From positions 1-6,578 of the forward strand of contig JASHRR010001240.1 in the NCBI GenBank assembly GCA_030037185.1: a stretch of DNA of 6,578 nt, in the 5' to 3' direction. This stretch comes from Xanthobacteraceae bacterium. Lineage in GTDB: Bacteria > Pseudomonadota > Alphaproteobacteria > Rhizobiales > Xanthobacteraceae. The notes beneath the pieces are model-generated. The model did not search any database and was not told the DNA's origin. It saw only the letters and a program-made list of their open reading frames with translations. Below, piece after piece: positions 1-6,199 of this stretch. The stretch's first letter is position 1, and the number at the start of each line of letters is the position of its first letter. The position numbers were made by a program, and so were the translations under genes.

Positions 1-44
1 ATTTCGATCGTGCGATCCGATTGGTGTCCTCCGGCCTGCGATCC

Positions 45-968
45 ATGTTGCGGTATTCTCTCAGACGACTTGCCGGCGCCATCCCGACGATGTTCGCCGT
101 CATCACCGCGGCGTTTTTCATGATGCGGCTCGCCCCGGGCGGACCGTTTGATCGCGACCGCATGCTGACGCCGGAGATCGAGGCCAACATTCGCCAAGCG
201 TATAATCTTGATGAGCCGCTGGTGGTGCAGTACGGGATCTACCTCTCGAAGCTGTTGCGGGGCGATCTGGGCCCGTCATTCAAGTACCAGGACTACACCG
301 TCGCCGAACTGATCGGGAACGGCTTCCCGGTATCGTTGCGCATCGGCATGACCGCCATCGCGCTGGCGCTTTTCGTCGGCATCGCCTGCGGGATTGTTGC
401 GGCGCTGCGCCAGAACAGCCTTGTCGACCACGCCGTCATGGCGGTTGCGATGATCGGCATTACGGTGCCGAATTTCGTCATGGCGCCCGTGATGACGCTC
501 GTCATCGGCGTCTATTTGCGGTGGCTGCCGGCCGGCGGCTACGGCGGCGGCAGCCTGCGCAACCTGATCCTGCCGACCGTCGCCCTTGCCCTGCCCCAGG
601 TCGCCTATGTGGCGCGGCTCATGCGCGCCAGCATGGTCGAGGTCCTGCGATCGAACTATATCCGCACCGCCCGCGCCAAAGGCTTGCCGGCGCGCCTGGT
701 GGTGGGGCGCCACGGCTTGCCCGCGGCGCTGCTGCCCGTGGTTTCCTATCTCGGCCCCGCTACCGCCAGCATCATTACCGGATCGGTGGTGATCGAGACG
801 ATCTTTGGCATTCCGGGCATTGGCCGCTATTTCGTCCAGGGCGCCCTCAACCGCGACTACACGCTGGTCATGGGCGTCGTCGTCTTTTACGGATCGCTCA
901 TCATTGTGCTGAATCTGCTGGTCGATCTCGTCTATGGCCTGCTCGATCCGAAAATCCGCTATGACTGA
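45..968 (+). CDS. OppB/DppB-like ABC transporter permease (peptide/nickel family)
   Basis: Inner-membrane permease subunit that, paired with the next gene product, forms the channel of an Opp/Dpp-type importer. From the ATG at 45 it is 307 aa, the usual length for OppB. The N-terminus (MLRYSLRRLAGAIPT) is the classical start of the family, which is why I chose this ATG. The frame stays open upstream, so TTG 21 or GTG 24 remain possible, and no clear Shine-Dalgarno is visible for any of them. Seen in the protein: first membrane helix at about residues 7-29 followed by RLAPGGPFD, the motif GDLGPSFKY near 73-81, several further hydrophobic helices, and the cytoplasmic EAA-type loop at about 203-232 (RTARAKGLPARLV, then HGLPAALLPV) that contacts the ATPases. 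It ends with the typical GLLDPKIRYD. The gene is first in a four-gene set; the substrate-binding protein is not in the window. Family assignment is firm; the substrate is unknown. Confidence 0.95.
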   Translation: MLRYSLRRLAGAIPTMFAVITAAFFMMRLAPGGPFDRDRMLTPEIEANIRQAYNLDEPLVVQYGIYLSKLLRGDLGPSFKYQDYTVAELIGNGFPVSLRIGMTAIALALFVGIACGIVAALRQNSLVDHAVMAVAMIGITVPNFVMAPVMTLVIGVYLRWLPAGGYGGGSLRNLILPTVALALPQVAYVARLMRASMVEVLRSNYIRTARAKGLPARLVVGRHGLPAALLPVVSYLGPATASIITGSVVIETIFGIPGIGRYFVQGALNRDYTLVMGVVVFYGSLIIVLNLLVDLVYGLLDPKIRYD

Positions 969-977
969 CGCACGTTC

Positions 978-1868
978 ATGACCATCGCCGCCGCGCCGAC
1001 CGCCGCAGCGCGAGAAATCGCCGGCCGCTCGCTCTGGCAGGATGGCCTGGCGCGCCTCGCCCGCAACCGCGCCGCCGTGGCGGGCCTCGCGGTGCTTGCC
1101 GTCATCGCGCTCCTCGCTCTGTTGGCGCCCTGGATTTCGCCGCACCCCTTCGACGACGTATTCTGGGACGATATCCGTACGCCGCCCGACTTCGCCAAGG
1201 CGCATTGGTTCGGCACCGACGCCAATGGCCGCGATCTGTTCGCCCGCACCCTTTATGGCGGCCGCATCTCGCTTCTGGTCGGCGTGGCCGCGACGGCGGT
1301 GAGTCTCGTCATTGGCGTCACTTACGGCGCCATCGCGGGCTATTTCGGCGGCCGCATCGACAGCATCATGATGCGGCTCGTCGACGTCCTCTACTCGCTG
1401 CCGTTCCTGTTCTTCGTGATCCTGCTGATGGTGCTATTTGGCCGCCACATCGTGCTCATCTTCGTCGCGATCGGAGCGGTCGAATGGCTCACCATGGCGC
1501 GCATCGTGCGCGGCCAGACATTGTCGATCAAGCGCCGCGAATTCATCGAGGCGGCCCATGCCGGCGGCGTCTCCACCGCAAAGATCATCCAGCGCCACAT
1601 CATCCCCAACACGATCGGTCCGGTAATCGTATACGTGACCCTCACCATGCCGCAGGTCATCTTGGTCGAGAGTTTCCTGTCCTTCCTCGGCCTTGGCGTG
1701 CAGGAGCCCTACACGAGCTGGGGCGTACTGATCGCCGACGGCGCCGCCGAGATGGAGACAGCGCCTTGGATGCTGGTGTTTCCCGCCGCTTTCCTCGCCA
1801 CCACCCTTTTCTGCTTTAACTTCATCGGCGACGGGCTGCGCGATGCCCTCGACCCCAAGGACCGCTGA
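978..1868 (+). CDS. OppC/DppC-like ABC transporter permease (peptide/nickel family)
   Basis: Second inner-membrane permease of the importer, 296 aa, normal for OppC/DppC. The ATG at 978 lies 9 bp after the previous stop. An ATG at 961 leads to a stop after six codons, so it is not the start. Visible family features: N-terminal cytoplasmic stretch with LARNRAAVAGL and the first helix at about residues 32-52; the OppC signature HWFGTDANGRDLFAR at 76-90; helices near 96-120, 140-160 and 210-230; the EAA loop at about 190-211 (FIEAAHAGGVSTAKIIQRHI) that docks on the ATPase subunits; and the C-terminal signature GDGLRDALDP at 284-293. No Shine-Dalgarno is obvious, which fits translational coupling to the upstream permease. 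Its last 26 bases would overlap the longest version of the next gene. The gene looks intact. Confidence 0.95.
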   Translation: MTIAAAPTAAAREIAGRSLWQDGLARLARNRAAVAGLAVLAVIALLALLAPWISPHPFDDVFWDDIRTPPDFAKAHWFGTDANGRDLFARTLYGGRISLLVGVAATAVSLVIGVTYGAIAGYFGGRIDSIMMRLVDVLYSLPFLFFVILLMVLFGRHIVLIFVAIGAVEWLTMARIVRGQTLSIKRREFIEAAHAGGVSTAKIIQRHIIPNTIGPVIVYVTLTMPQVILVESFLSFLGLGVQEPYTSWGVLIADGAAEMETAPWMLVFPAAFLATTLFCFNFIGDGLRDALDPKDR

Positions 1869-1873
1869 GAGAG
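1867..1873 (+). promoter_or_regulatory. Shine-Dalgarno candidate for the OppD-like gene
   Basis: The purine run GAGAGAG begins inside the stop region of the OppC-like gene. It lies 5 bases before TTG 1879 and 11 before ATG 1885. It therefore argues for a start at one of these two codons and against the longer reading from ATG 1843, which has no purine-rich site before it. Confidence 0.5.
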
Positions 1874-1884
1874 TACCGTTGAGC

Positions 1885-2955
1885 ATGGCGGCGCTGCTGC
1901 AGGTGGAAAATCTCAACATCCGCTTCGACACGCCGGACGGCGAGGTCAAGGCAGTGACCGACGTTTCCTTGTCGATTGCCGCGGGAGAGACGGTCGGCGT
2001 GGTCGGCGAATCTGGATCCGGCAAGAGCCAGACGTTCCTCGCCGTGATGGGGCTTCTGGCTGCGAACGGCCGCGCGACCGGCAGCGCCCGGTTCGGCGGC
2101 GCCGATCTCATTGGCATGACGCCGAACCGCCTCAACCGCATCCGCGGCAGCCGCATTGCCATGATATTCCAGGATGCGTTGACCTCGCTCAACCCCTACC
2201 TGCGGATCAGCCGGCAGATGACGGAAGTCCTGGTGACCCATCGCGGCATGGGAGAGAACGAGGCACGCAAGGCGGCAGTCGCAATGCTCGAGCGCGTGCG
2301 GATTCCTGAGGCGAAACGCCGTTTCGACATGTATCCGCACGAATTCTCCGGCGGCATGCGCCAGCGCGTCATGATCGCCATGGCGCTATTGTGCGAGCCC
2401 GACCTGCTGATCGCCGACGAGCCGACCACGGCGCTCGATGTCACCATCCAGGCGCAGATTCTCGATCTGTTGCGCGATCTCAAGCGTGGCGGCGGGACCG
2501 CGATCGTGCTGATCACCCACGCGATGGGCGTGGTGGCCGGGCTGTGCGACCGCGTGCTGGTGATGTATGGCGGACGCATCGTCGAGGAGGCGCCGGTGCG
2601 CGACATCTTCTACGACCCGCAGCATCCCTATACGCATGGCTTGTTGCGGTCGACGCCGCGGCTCGATGGGGCGATCACCGCCGAGCTGCACACCATTGCG
2701 GGCCAGCCGCCTGATCTGCAGCATTTGCCGCCAGGCTGCGCCTTCCATGAACGCTGCCTGTGGCGTTTTGCACGTTGCTCCGACGAGGAGCCCGCCATGC
2801 GTCCGGCCGGCCCCGGACGGCGCAAGGCCTGCCACCTGGAGCACCTGCCCCCCGATCCTCCCCCTATCCGACGCTCTCCCGCTTGCGGTGGAGGGTTAGG
2901 CAAGGGTCAGGAGGGCGGGGCGAGCATTGACGCCCGGGCAGGCCGCAGCGCATGA
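1885..2955 (+). CDS. OppD/DppD-like ABC transporter ATP-binding protein with a repeat-encoded tail
   Basis: One of the two ATPases that power the peptide/nickel-type importer at the inner face of the membrane. From ATG 1885 it is 356 aa. TTG 1879 (two residues longer, better spaced from the GAGAGAG site) and ATG 1843 (overlapping the previous gene) are alternatives; homologues usually begin near MAALLQVENL. Motifs: Walker A GESGSGKS 41-48, Q-loop Gln96, ABC signature FSGGM 154-158, Walker B LLIADEP 174-180 with Asp178 and Glu179, H-loop His212. The C-terminal oligopeptide/dipeptide transporter domain follows, with HPYTHGLL and cysteines 285, 291, 298 and 316. In some DppD proteins such cysteines bind an iron-sulfur cluster. 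A normal OppD would end near residue 320; here about 35 further residues (rich in Pro, Gly and Arg) are encoded by a palindromic repeat. The stop overlaps the next start as ATGA. All ATPase residues are present, so it is probably active. Confidence 0.94.
   Translation: MAALLQVENLNIRFDTPDGEVKAVTDVSLSIAAGETVGVVGESGSGKSQTFLAVMGLLAANGRATGSARFGGADLIGMTPNRLNRIRGSRIAMIFQDALTSLNPYLRISRQMTEVLVTHRGMGENEARKAAVAMLERVRIPEAKRRFDMYPHEFSGGMRQRVMIAMALLCEPDLLIADEPTTALDVTIQAQILDLLRDLKRGGGTAIVLITHAMGVVAGLCDRVLVMYGGRIVEEAPVRDIFYDPQHPYTHGLLRSTPRLDGAITAELHTIAGQPPDLQHLPPGCAFHERCLWRFARCSDEEPAMRPAGPGRRKACHLEHLPPDPPPIRRSPACGGGLGKGQEGGASIDARAGRSA
2854..2920. repeat. Palindromic intergenic-type repeat lying in frame in the OppD-like gene
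   Basis: A nested inverted repeat. The inner arm is CTCTCCCGC (2874-2882), a TT centre, then GCGGTGGAG (2885-2893), pairing at all but one of nine positions with one G-U pair. An outer arm is CCTCC (2857-2861) with GGAGG (2910-2914). The text around it (CTCTCCCGCTTGCGG, then GAGGGTTAGG) resembles the dispersed palindromes that I recall as common between genes in Rhizobiales and some other Proteobacteria (forms like CTCTCCCGCTTGCGGGAGAG). It contains no stop in the OppD frame and supplies the C-terminal tail. The arms have drifted, so it is probably not a recent insertion. Confidence 0.6.
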
Positions 2956-3935
2956 CGGCGGCCCCGCTCATCGAGGTGCGCGACCTCAAGGTGCATTTCC
3001 GGGTCAAGACCGGCGCGCTGATGTCGCGTGAGGTGGTGCTCAAGGCGGTGGACGGCGTCAGCTTCAGCCTGGCCCGCGGCGAGACGCTGGGCGTCGTCGG
3101 CGAGTCCGGCTGCGGCAAGTCGACGCTCGCGCGCGCCGTGCTCCAGCTCATTGCGCCGACCGCCGGCCGGGTAGCCTGGCTGGGCCGCCAGATCCAGGGG
3201 CTGAGCGCGGCCGACATGCGTCCGCTGCGCCGCGATATGCAGATCGTGTTCCAGGATCCGCTCGCCGCGCTCGATCCGCGCATGACGATCGGCGAGGCGA
3301 TCGGCGAGCCGGTCGACACGTTCCTGCCGTCGCTGCCGAAAGCCGAGCGCAAGGTGCGGGTGCAGGAGATGATGGCGAAGGTGGGCTTAAGCCCGCAGAT
3401 GGTGAACCGCTACCCGCACGAATTCTCCGGCGGACAGTGCCAGCGGGTCGGCATCGCGCGCGCCATGATCCTCAATCCCAAGCTCGTCGTCTGCGACGAG
3501 CCGGTGTCGGCGCTCGATGTCTCGATCCAGGCCCAGATCATCAATCTGCTGATCCGGCTGCAGCAGGAATTCAATCTGTCGCTGATCCTGATCTCCCATG
3601 ATCTCAGCGTGGTGAGGCAGATCAGTCACCGCGTGCTGGTGCTCTATCTCGGCCGCGCGATGGAGATCGCGAGCCGCGACGAGCTTTATGCGACGCCGCG
3701 CCATCCTTACACGCAGGCGCTGATTTCAGCGGTACCGATACCCGACCCCGACCGCGAGGCGAACAAGCCGCCGGTGCGCCTTGCCGGCGACCTGCCCTCG
3801 CCCTTCGAGCCACCGAGCGGCTGCCTGTTCCGCACCCGCTGCCCCAGGGCGACGGCGCTCTGCGCCGCCGCGGCGCCGCCGGAAGATGACGTGAGCGAAA
3901 GCCACCGCGTGTTCTGCCATCACTGGCGGCAATGA
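2952..3935 (+). CDS. OppF/DppF-like ABC transporter ATP-binding protein
   Basis: Second ATPase of the importer, 327 aa, usual for OppF/DppF. Its ATG shares the ATGA overlap with the stop of the OppD-like gene, a sign of coupled translation and equal dosage. Motifs: Walker A GESGCGKS 50-57, Q-loop Gln101, ABC signature FSGGQ 158-162, Walker B LVVCDEP 178-184 with Asp182 and Glu183, H-loop His216. The C-terminal oligopeptide transporter domain has HPYTQALISAVP at 251-262 and SGCLFRTRCP, with cysteines at 291, 297, 304 and 322, the same C-x5-C-x6-C spacing as in its partner. One small oddity is Cys163 right after the signature, where most family members have Arg (GGQRQRV); this is unlikely to abolish ATP hydrolysis. 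It closes the operon, being followed by a hairpin and then about 360 bp without an intact gene. Confidence 0.95.
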   Translation: MTAAPLIEVRDLKVHFRVKTGALMSREVVLKAVDGVSFSLARGETLGVVGESGCGKSTLARAVLQLIAPTAGRVAWLGRQIQGLSAADMRPLRRDMQIVFQDPLAALDPRMTIGEAIGEPVDTFLPSLPKAERKVRVQEMMAKVGLSPQMVNRYPHEFSGGQCQRVGIARAMILNPKLVVCDEPVSALDVSIQAQIINLLIRLQQEFNLSLILISHDLSVVRQISHRVLVLYLGRAMEIASRDELYATPRHPYTQALISAVPIPDPDREANKPPVRLAGDLPSPFEPPSGCLFRTRCPRATALCAAAAPPEDDVSESHRVFCHHWRQ

Positions 3936-3948
3936 CGAAAACGACAAT

Positions 3949-3970
3949 GTGGACGGGCCGGCCTCGTCAC
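3949..3970 (+). terminator. GC-rich hairpin just downstream of the transporter operon
   Basis: GTG(G)ACGGG, loop CCGG, CC(T)CGTCAC forms an eight-pair stem with a single-base bulge on each side, starting 13 bases after the last stop of the operon. There is no T-run after it, so it is not a classical intrinsic terminator. The position makes a role in ending or protecting the operon mRNA plausible, but this is inference. Confidence 0.3.
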
Positions 3971-4136
3971 GTTGCGACGTTAAGCCCCGCGACCGCCTCG
4001 ATGACGAAGACCTGGACGGCGCGCATGCGCGGCCCTCGATCAGAAAATCCGGCTTGTCGGCAGTCGGAAGATGCGCGTCCTTCTCCGAGTAGCTGAACGA
4101 AGCGAGCAGTTCGGGCTGATGCCGACCACAAGGTGA
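3967..4136 (-). pseudogene. Possible degraded 3' end of an unidentified minus-strand gene
   Basis: Two minus-strand frames give protein-like text that would join into one C-terminus with a single frameshift near 4025. Frame one, from about 4136, reads PELLASFSYSEKDAHLPTAD followed by KPDFLIEG. Frame two continues as PRMRAVQVFVIEAVAGLNVA and ends at a TGA at 3969-3967. I cannot name the family. No intact start or ribosome-binding site is visible, and the segment lies in a 360-bp stretch with no complete gene on either strand. The call rests only on how natural the joined translation looks, so chance is a real alternative. Confidence 0.3.
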
Positions 4137-4141
4137 TTGCT

Positions 4142-4201
4142 GGCTTCGTAAGCTTTGCCGCGGCTGTTGTAGGTGTCAGCATCTTTCGGATCGAGCCGAA
4201 T
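4142..4201 (-). pseudogene. Fragment of a tetratricopeptide-repeat (TPR) gene
   Basis: Read on the minus strand from 4201, twenty codons give IRLDPKDADTYNSRGKAYEA. This matches the well-known TPR register in which a helix ends in AIxLDPxxA and the next begins AYxxRGxAY. The frame then loses resemblance (SNHLVVGIS...), and the upstream bases (about 4202-4220) only hint at the preceding helix (A-S-I-S-A-D) in a shifted frame. TPR proteins of this style are common as multi-copy genes in Bradyrhizobium and relatives. The piece is too short to work and is interpreted as a relic left between the operon and the amidohydrolase gene. Confidence 0.5.
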
Positions 4202-4231
4202 GTGTCCGCGCTAATAGAGGCACAGAGCTGT

Positions 4232-4237
4232 TACAAT
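4232..4237 (+). promoter_or_regulatory. Weak -10-like box upstream of the amidohydrolase gene
   Basis: TACAAT matches the -10 consensus at five of six bases and lies 59 bases before the ATG at 4297. No acceptable -35 element is found 16-18 bases upstream (the bases there are around CGCTAA), so this is only a candidate. Some promoter must exist between 3935 and 4297 if the gene is not read from the transporter operon. Confidence 0.2.
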
Positions 4238-4284
4238 TACCGATACGGCAGGACCGCGCCAGCCTATGTGACACCGCGGCAAAT

Positions 4285-4290
4285 GGGAGA
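4285..4290 (+). promoter_or_regulatory. Shine-Dalgarno site of the amidohydrolase gene
   Basis: GGGAGA lies 6 bases before the ATG at 4297, a good match and spacing. It is the clearest ribosome-binding site in the window. It fixes the start so that the protein begins with a signal peptide. Confidence 0.65.
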
Positions 4291-4296
4291 CAGGAC

Positions 4297-5517
4297 ATGT
4301 CAAGGGTTTTGGGCATTGCGCTCTTCAGCCTCGGGATGGCGCTCACCAGCGCCCCTTCCAGTGCCCAGGTTGGGCAAACACTGGCACTGGTTGGGGGGAC
4401 AGTTTACGCCTCGCCGGCCGCAGTTGCGCTCAAAGATGCCGTCGTTATCGTGTCGGGCGGCACCATCTCTGCTGTCGGAAGTCGCAGTGATGTGCAGGTC
4501 CCGCAAGATGCCCGTATCATTGACTGCTCCGGCAGAAGCCTCACAGCAGGTTTCTGGAATAGCCACGTTCACTTCACTGAGCCCGTGTGGACGCAAGCCG
4601 CTAGCGTGCCGGCAGAGGCATTGACCCGACACATGCAGGAGATGCTCACGAAGTGGGGCTTCACCACCGTTTGGGACCTTGGGTCAAACCCCAGCGATCT
4701 TTTGCCGCTTCGGCGGCGCGTCGAAGCAGGCGACGTCGCGGGTCCGCGGATTTATTCCGCCGGCGCTGTTTTTCCGAAAGGCGGACACCCTATCTATCTG
4801 CCCCCCGAAATGCAACTTGCTGAGGCCGCGACGGCCGAAGCAGCTATTGGCTTTGCCCGTACTTTCCTGGCGCTGGGCCTCGACGGGATGAAGCTCTTTA
4901 CGGGCTCATACATGGGGGACAGGCCTGTCGTGAACATGGACGCGACGATCGCCAAAGCCGTTGTCGATACGGCTCATGCACAGAAGAAACCGGTATTCGC
5001 GCATCCGCAAAATAAAACCGGCGTAGAGGTCGCGATCTCAGCGGGCGTTGATATCCTTGCTCATACGGTACCTACCGAGCCGGGCTACACCTCCGAGCAA
5101 CTGGCTCAATTCAAAGCCAAAGGTATCGCGTTAATACCGACACTTTCGCTCTGGACAACAGTTACTTCCGACCAGGCTGCAAAGGATTATTTGGTCCAAT
5201 CTGGCGTCAATCAGCTCAAGGCCTTTGCGGCGAACGGAGGCATCATTCTCTTCGGCACGGACGTCGGCTTTACCAAGCTCTACGATACGTCACTCGAGCT
5301 CGAATTTATGGGGCGCGCTCTGTCGTTTGACGACGTGCTTGCTTCTTTGACAACCAGCCCTGCCGCCTACTTCAATGCCGCCAGCAAGGGACGGATAGAG
5401 CAAGGATTTGACGCCGATATCGTCGTGATTGACGGTGATCCAAATATCGACGTTCGCAACCTCGCCAAAGTCGCCTACACCATTCGTGCGGGCAGAGTCA
5501 TCTATCAGAAGCCTTAA
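4297..5517 (+). CDS. Exported metal-dependent amidohydrolase (imidazolonepropionase/prolidase-like)
   Basis: A 406-aa hydrolase of the amidohydrolase superfamily, in the branch of exported imidazolonepropionase-like enzymes related to Xaa-Pro dipeptidases and other cyclic-amide or peptide hydrolases. The first 23 residues are a Sec signal peptide (MSR, hydrophobic core, then PSSA before Gln24), so it should act in the periplasm. After a small beta domain (LVGGTVY ... GGTISAVG) come the metal ligands: HVH at His90 and His92, Lys199 in GMKLF as the likely carboxylated lysine, His236 in FAHPQ, His256 in ILAHT and Asp322 in FGTDVG. That is a full binuclear-centre set. The C-terminus returns to the beta domain with GRIEQGFDADIVVIDGDP. 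The start is supported by GGGAGA at good spacing. The gene is separated from the transporter by 361 bp and is poorer in GC (31 of 60 bases in 4981-5040 against 40 of 60 in 3241-3300), so it probably has a different history. Substrate is unknown. Confidence 0.9.
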   Translation: MSRVLGIALFSLGMALTSAPSSAQVGQTLALVGGTVYASPAAVALKDAVVIVSGGTISAVGSRSDVQVPQDARIIDCSGRSLTAGFWNSHVHFTEPVWTQAASVPAEALTRHMQEMLTKWGFTTVWDLGSNPSDLLPLRRRVEAGDVAGPRIYSAGAVFPKGGHPIYLPPEMQLAEAATAEAAIGFARTFLALGLDGMKLFTGSYMGDRPVVNMDATIAKAVVDTAHAQKKPVFAHPQNKTGVEVAISAGVDILAHTVPTEPGYTSEQLAQFKAKGIALIPTLSLWTTVTSDQAAKDYLVQSGVNQLKAFAANGGIILFGTDVGFTKLYDTSLELEFMGRALSFDDVLASLTTSPAAYFNAASKGRIEQGFDADIVVIDGDPNIDVRNLAKVAYTIRAGRVIYQKP

Positions 5518-5555
5518 AGGAACTGGCACAACATTCGCGCTGCGAGTAAACGCTG

Positions 5556-5840
5556 ATGCTTGATGCGGAGCCGGCCAAGGCCCCGCAACCGCGCACAGAA
5601 GTGATCGTACAGCCTGCCCCGAAAGACCCGCACGCGCCCCTGGCGGTGCGGCCGAAAATGGCCAGGCGGATGATATCCTGCTCGACCACGAAATTATACG
5701 ACCTCATAAACAGCGGCGAGCGTGAGACGTTCAAGCTCGGCAAGGGGCGGTAGATTCCCGTGAAGGCGATCGAGGATTACGTCACGCGCCAGTCGGCCGC
5801 TCACAGAGCCCGCAGCGATCTCGGTGCCGGCAATGGCAGA
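5556..5840 (+). pseudogene. Excisionase-type helix-turn-helix gene interrupted by an amber codon
   Basis: The first open stretch encodes 65 aa from ATG 5556. Residues 28-62 (PLAVRPKMARRMI, then STTKLYDLINSGERETFKLG) are the winged HTH of the excisionase/MerR-like family (HTH_17): recognition helix around TTKLYDLI, turn NSGE, wing FKLGKGR. A TAG at 5751-5753 falls in the wing. Directly after it, in the same frame, the expected second half continues as IPVKAIEDYVTRQSAAHRAR, matching the usual end (R/K-IPV-x-x-IEDYI). A single base change, for example from AAG or TTG, would explain it. The true end is unclear: the frame stays open to 6207, but family resemblance ends near 5830. Such small proteins serve as excisionases of integrated elements or as local regulators. 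The 38-bp gap to the amidohydrolase stop has no clear Shine-Dalgarno. Readthrough or suppression cannot be excluded, but a pseudogene is simplest. Confidence 0.72.
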
Positions 5841-5848
5841 GCTAAACC

Positions 5849-6190
5849 TCAGCTAAAGGGATTTGTCTTCGAACCGAACGCCTTCCGACGTCCTTCGAAA
5901 TATCAACAGGCTTTGCCTTGCGTGGAGTGTTCGTCGATCGCTCGGTTGCCTGCGCGCATTCGCATGTCACCGATCTGGCCTTCGCTGGGGTATTCAAAAG
6001 ACTCCGTCATCGGCCCGGTAACGGTCCGCATATCCGTGTTCAAGACCCTCCTCGCCGGTGATGATGATCAGCAGCGGATGCTGCGCAGGCGTTATGACTC
6101 CACCCTGCTGTTGGCCGCCAAAGGCCTTCGTACATGGATGTCGCGCCGCCGATTGTACACGCGGGCAATCTCGAGGCCCAGCGCATCGTG
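5849..6190 (-). pseudogene. Broken ScoMcrA-like SRA-domain (modified-DNA restriction) gene
   Basis: Minus-strand reading in two frames reconstructs the N-terminal domain of SRA-like HNH restriction proteins. From about 6190: LGLEIARVYNRRRDIHV. After a frame change near 6130: KAFGGQQQGGVITPAQHP, LLIIITGEEGLEHGYADRYR and ADDGVF. After a second change in the TTTT run at 5999-5996: EYPSEGQIGDMRMRAGNRAI, DEHSTQGKAC, a TGA at 5905-5903, and YFEGRRKAFGS to a stop at 5851-5849. Known relatives read YNRR-DIHG-FGGQQQGGISTP, IFLFTGE-GEQYGY, DGVF-YTGEGQ-GDM and GNRAIRDH-GKDL. The first and third pieces share a register, so a one-base loss followed by a one-base gain explains the shifts. An SD-like GAGGGGGG precedes ATG 6186, but that ATG is in yet another frame. 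The C-terminal HNH nuclease part is absent. Family members cut methylated or phosphorothioated foreign DNA; this copy cannot make a working protein. Confidence 0.68.
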
Positions 6191-6199
6191 CCCCCCTCA

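Noticed and set aside
276..1205. Long minus-strand open frame of 309 codons across the two permease genes
   Set aside because: The translation is Arg/His/Gly/Asp-rich low-complexity text, typical of an antisense shadow of GC-rich membrane protein genes. The plus-strand genes have unmistakable family motifs.
1434..2192. Minus-strand open frame of 252 codons, and others at 1822-2340, 2386-2844 and 2864-3352
   Set aside because: They lie opposite OppC-, OppD- and OppF-like genes with intact motifs, have no family features and no ribosome-binding sites.
4133..4624. Plus-strand frame of 163 codons overlapping the amidohydrolase start
   Set aside because: It overlaps the signal peptide and first domain of a well-supported gene in another frame, and its composition is shadow-like.
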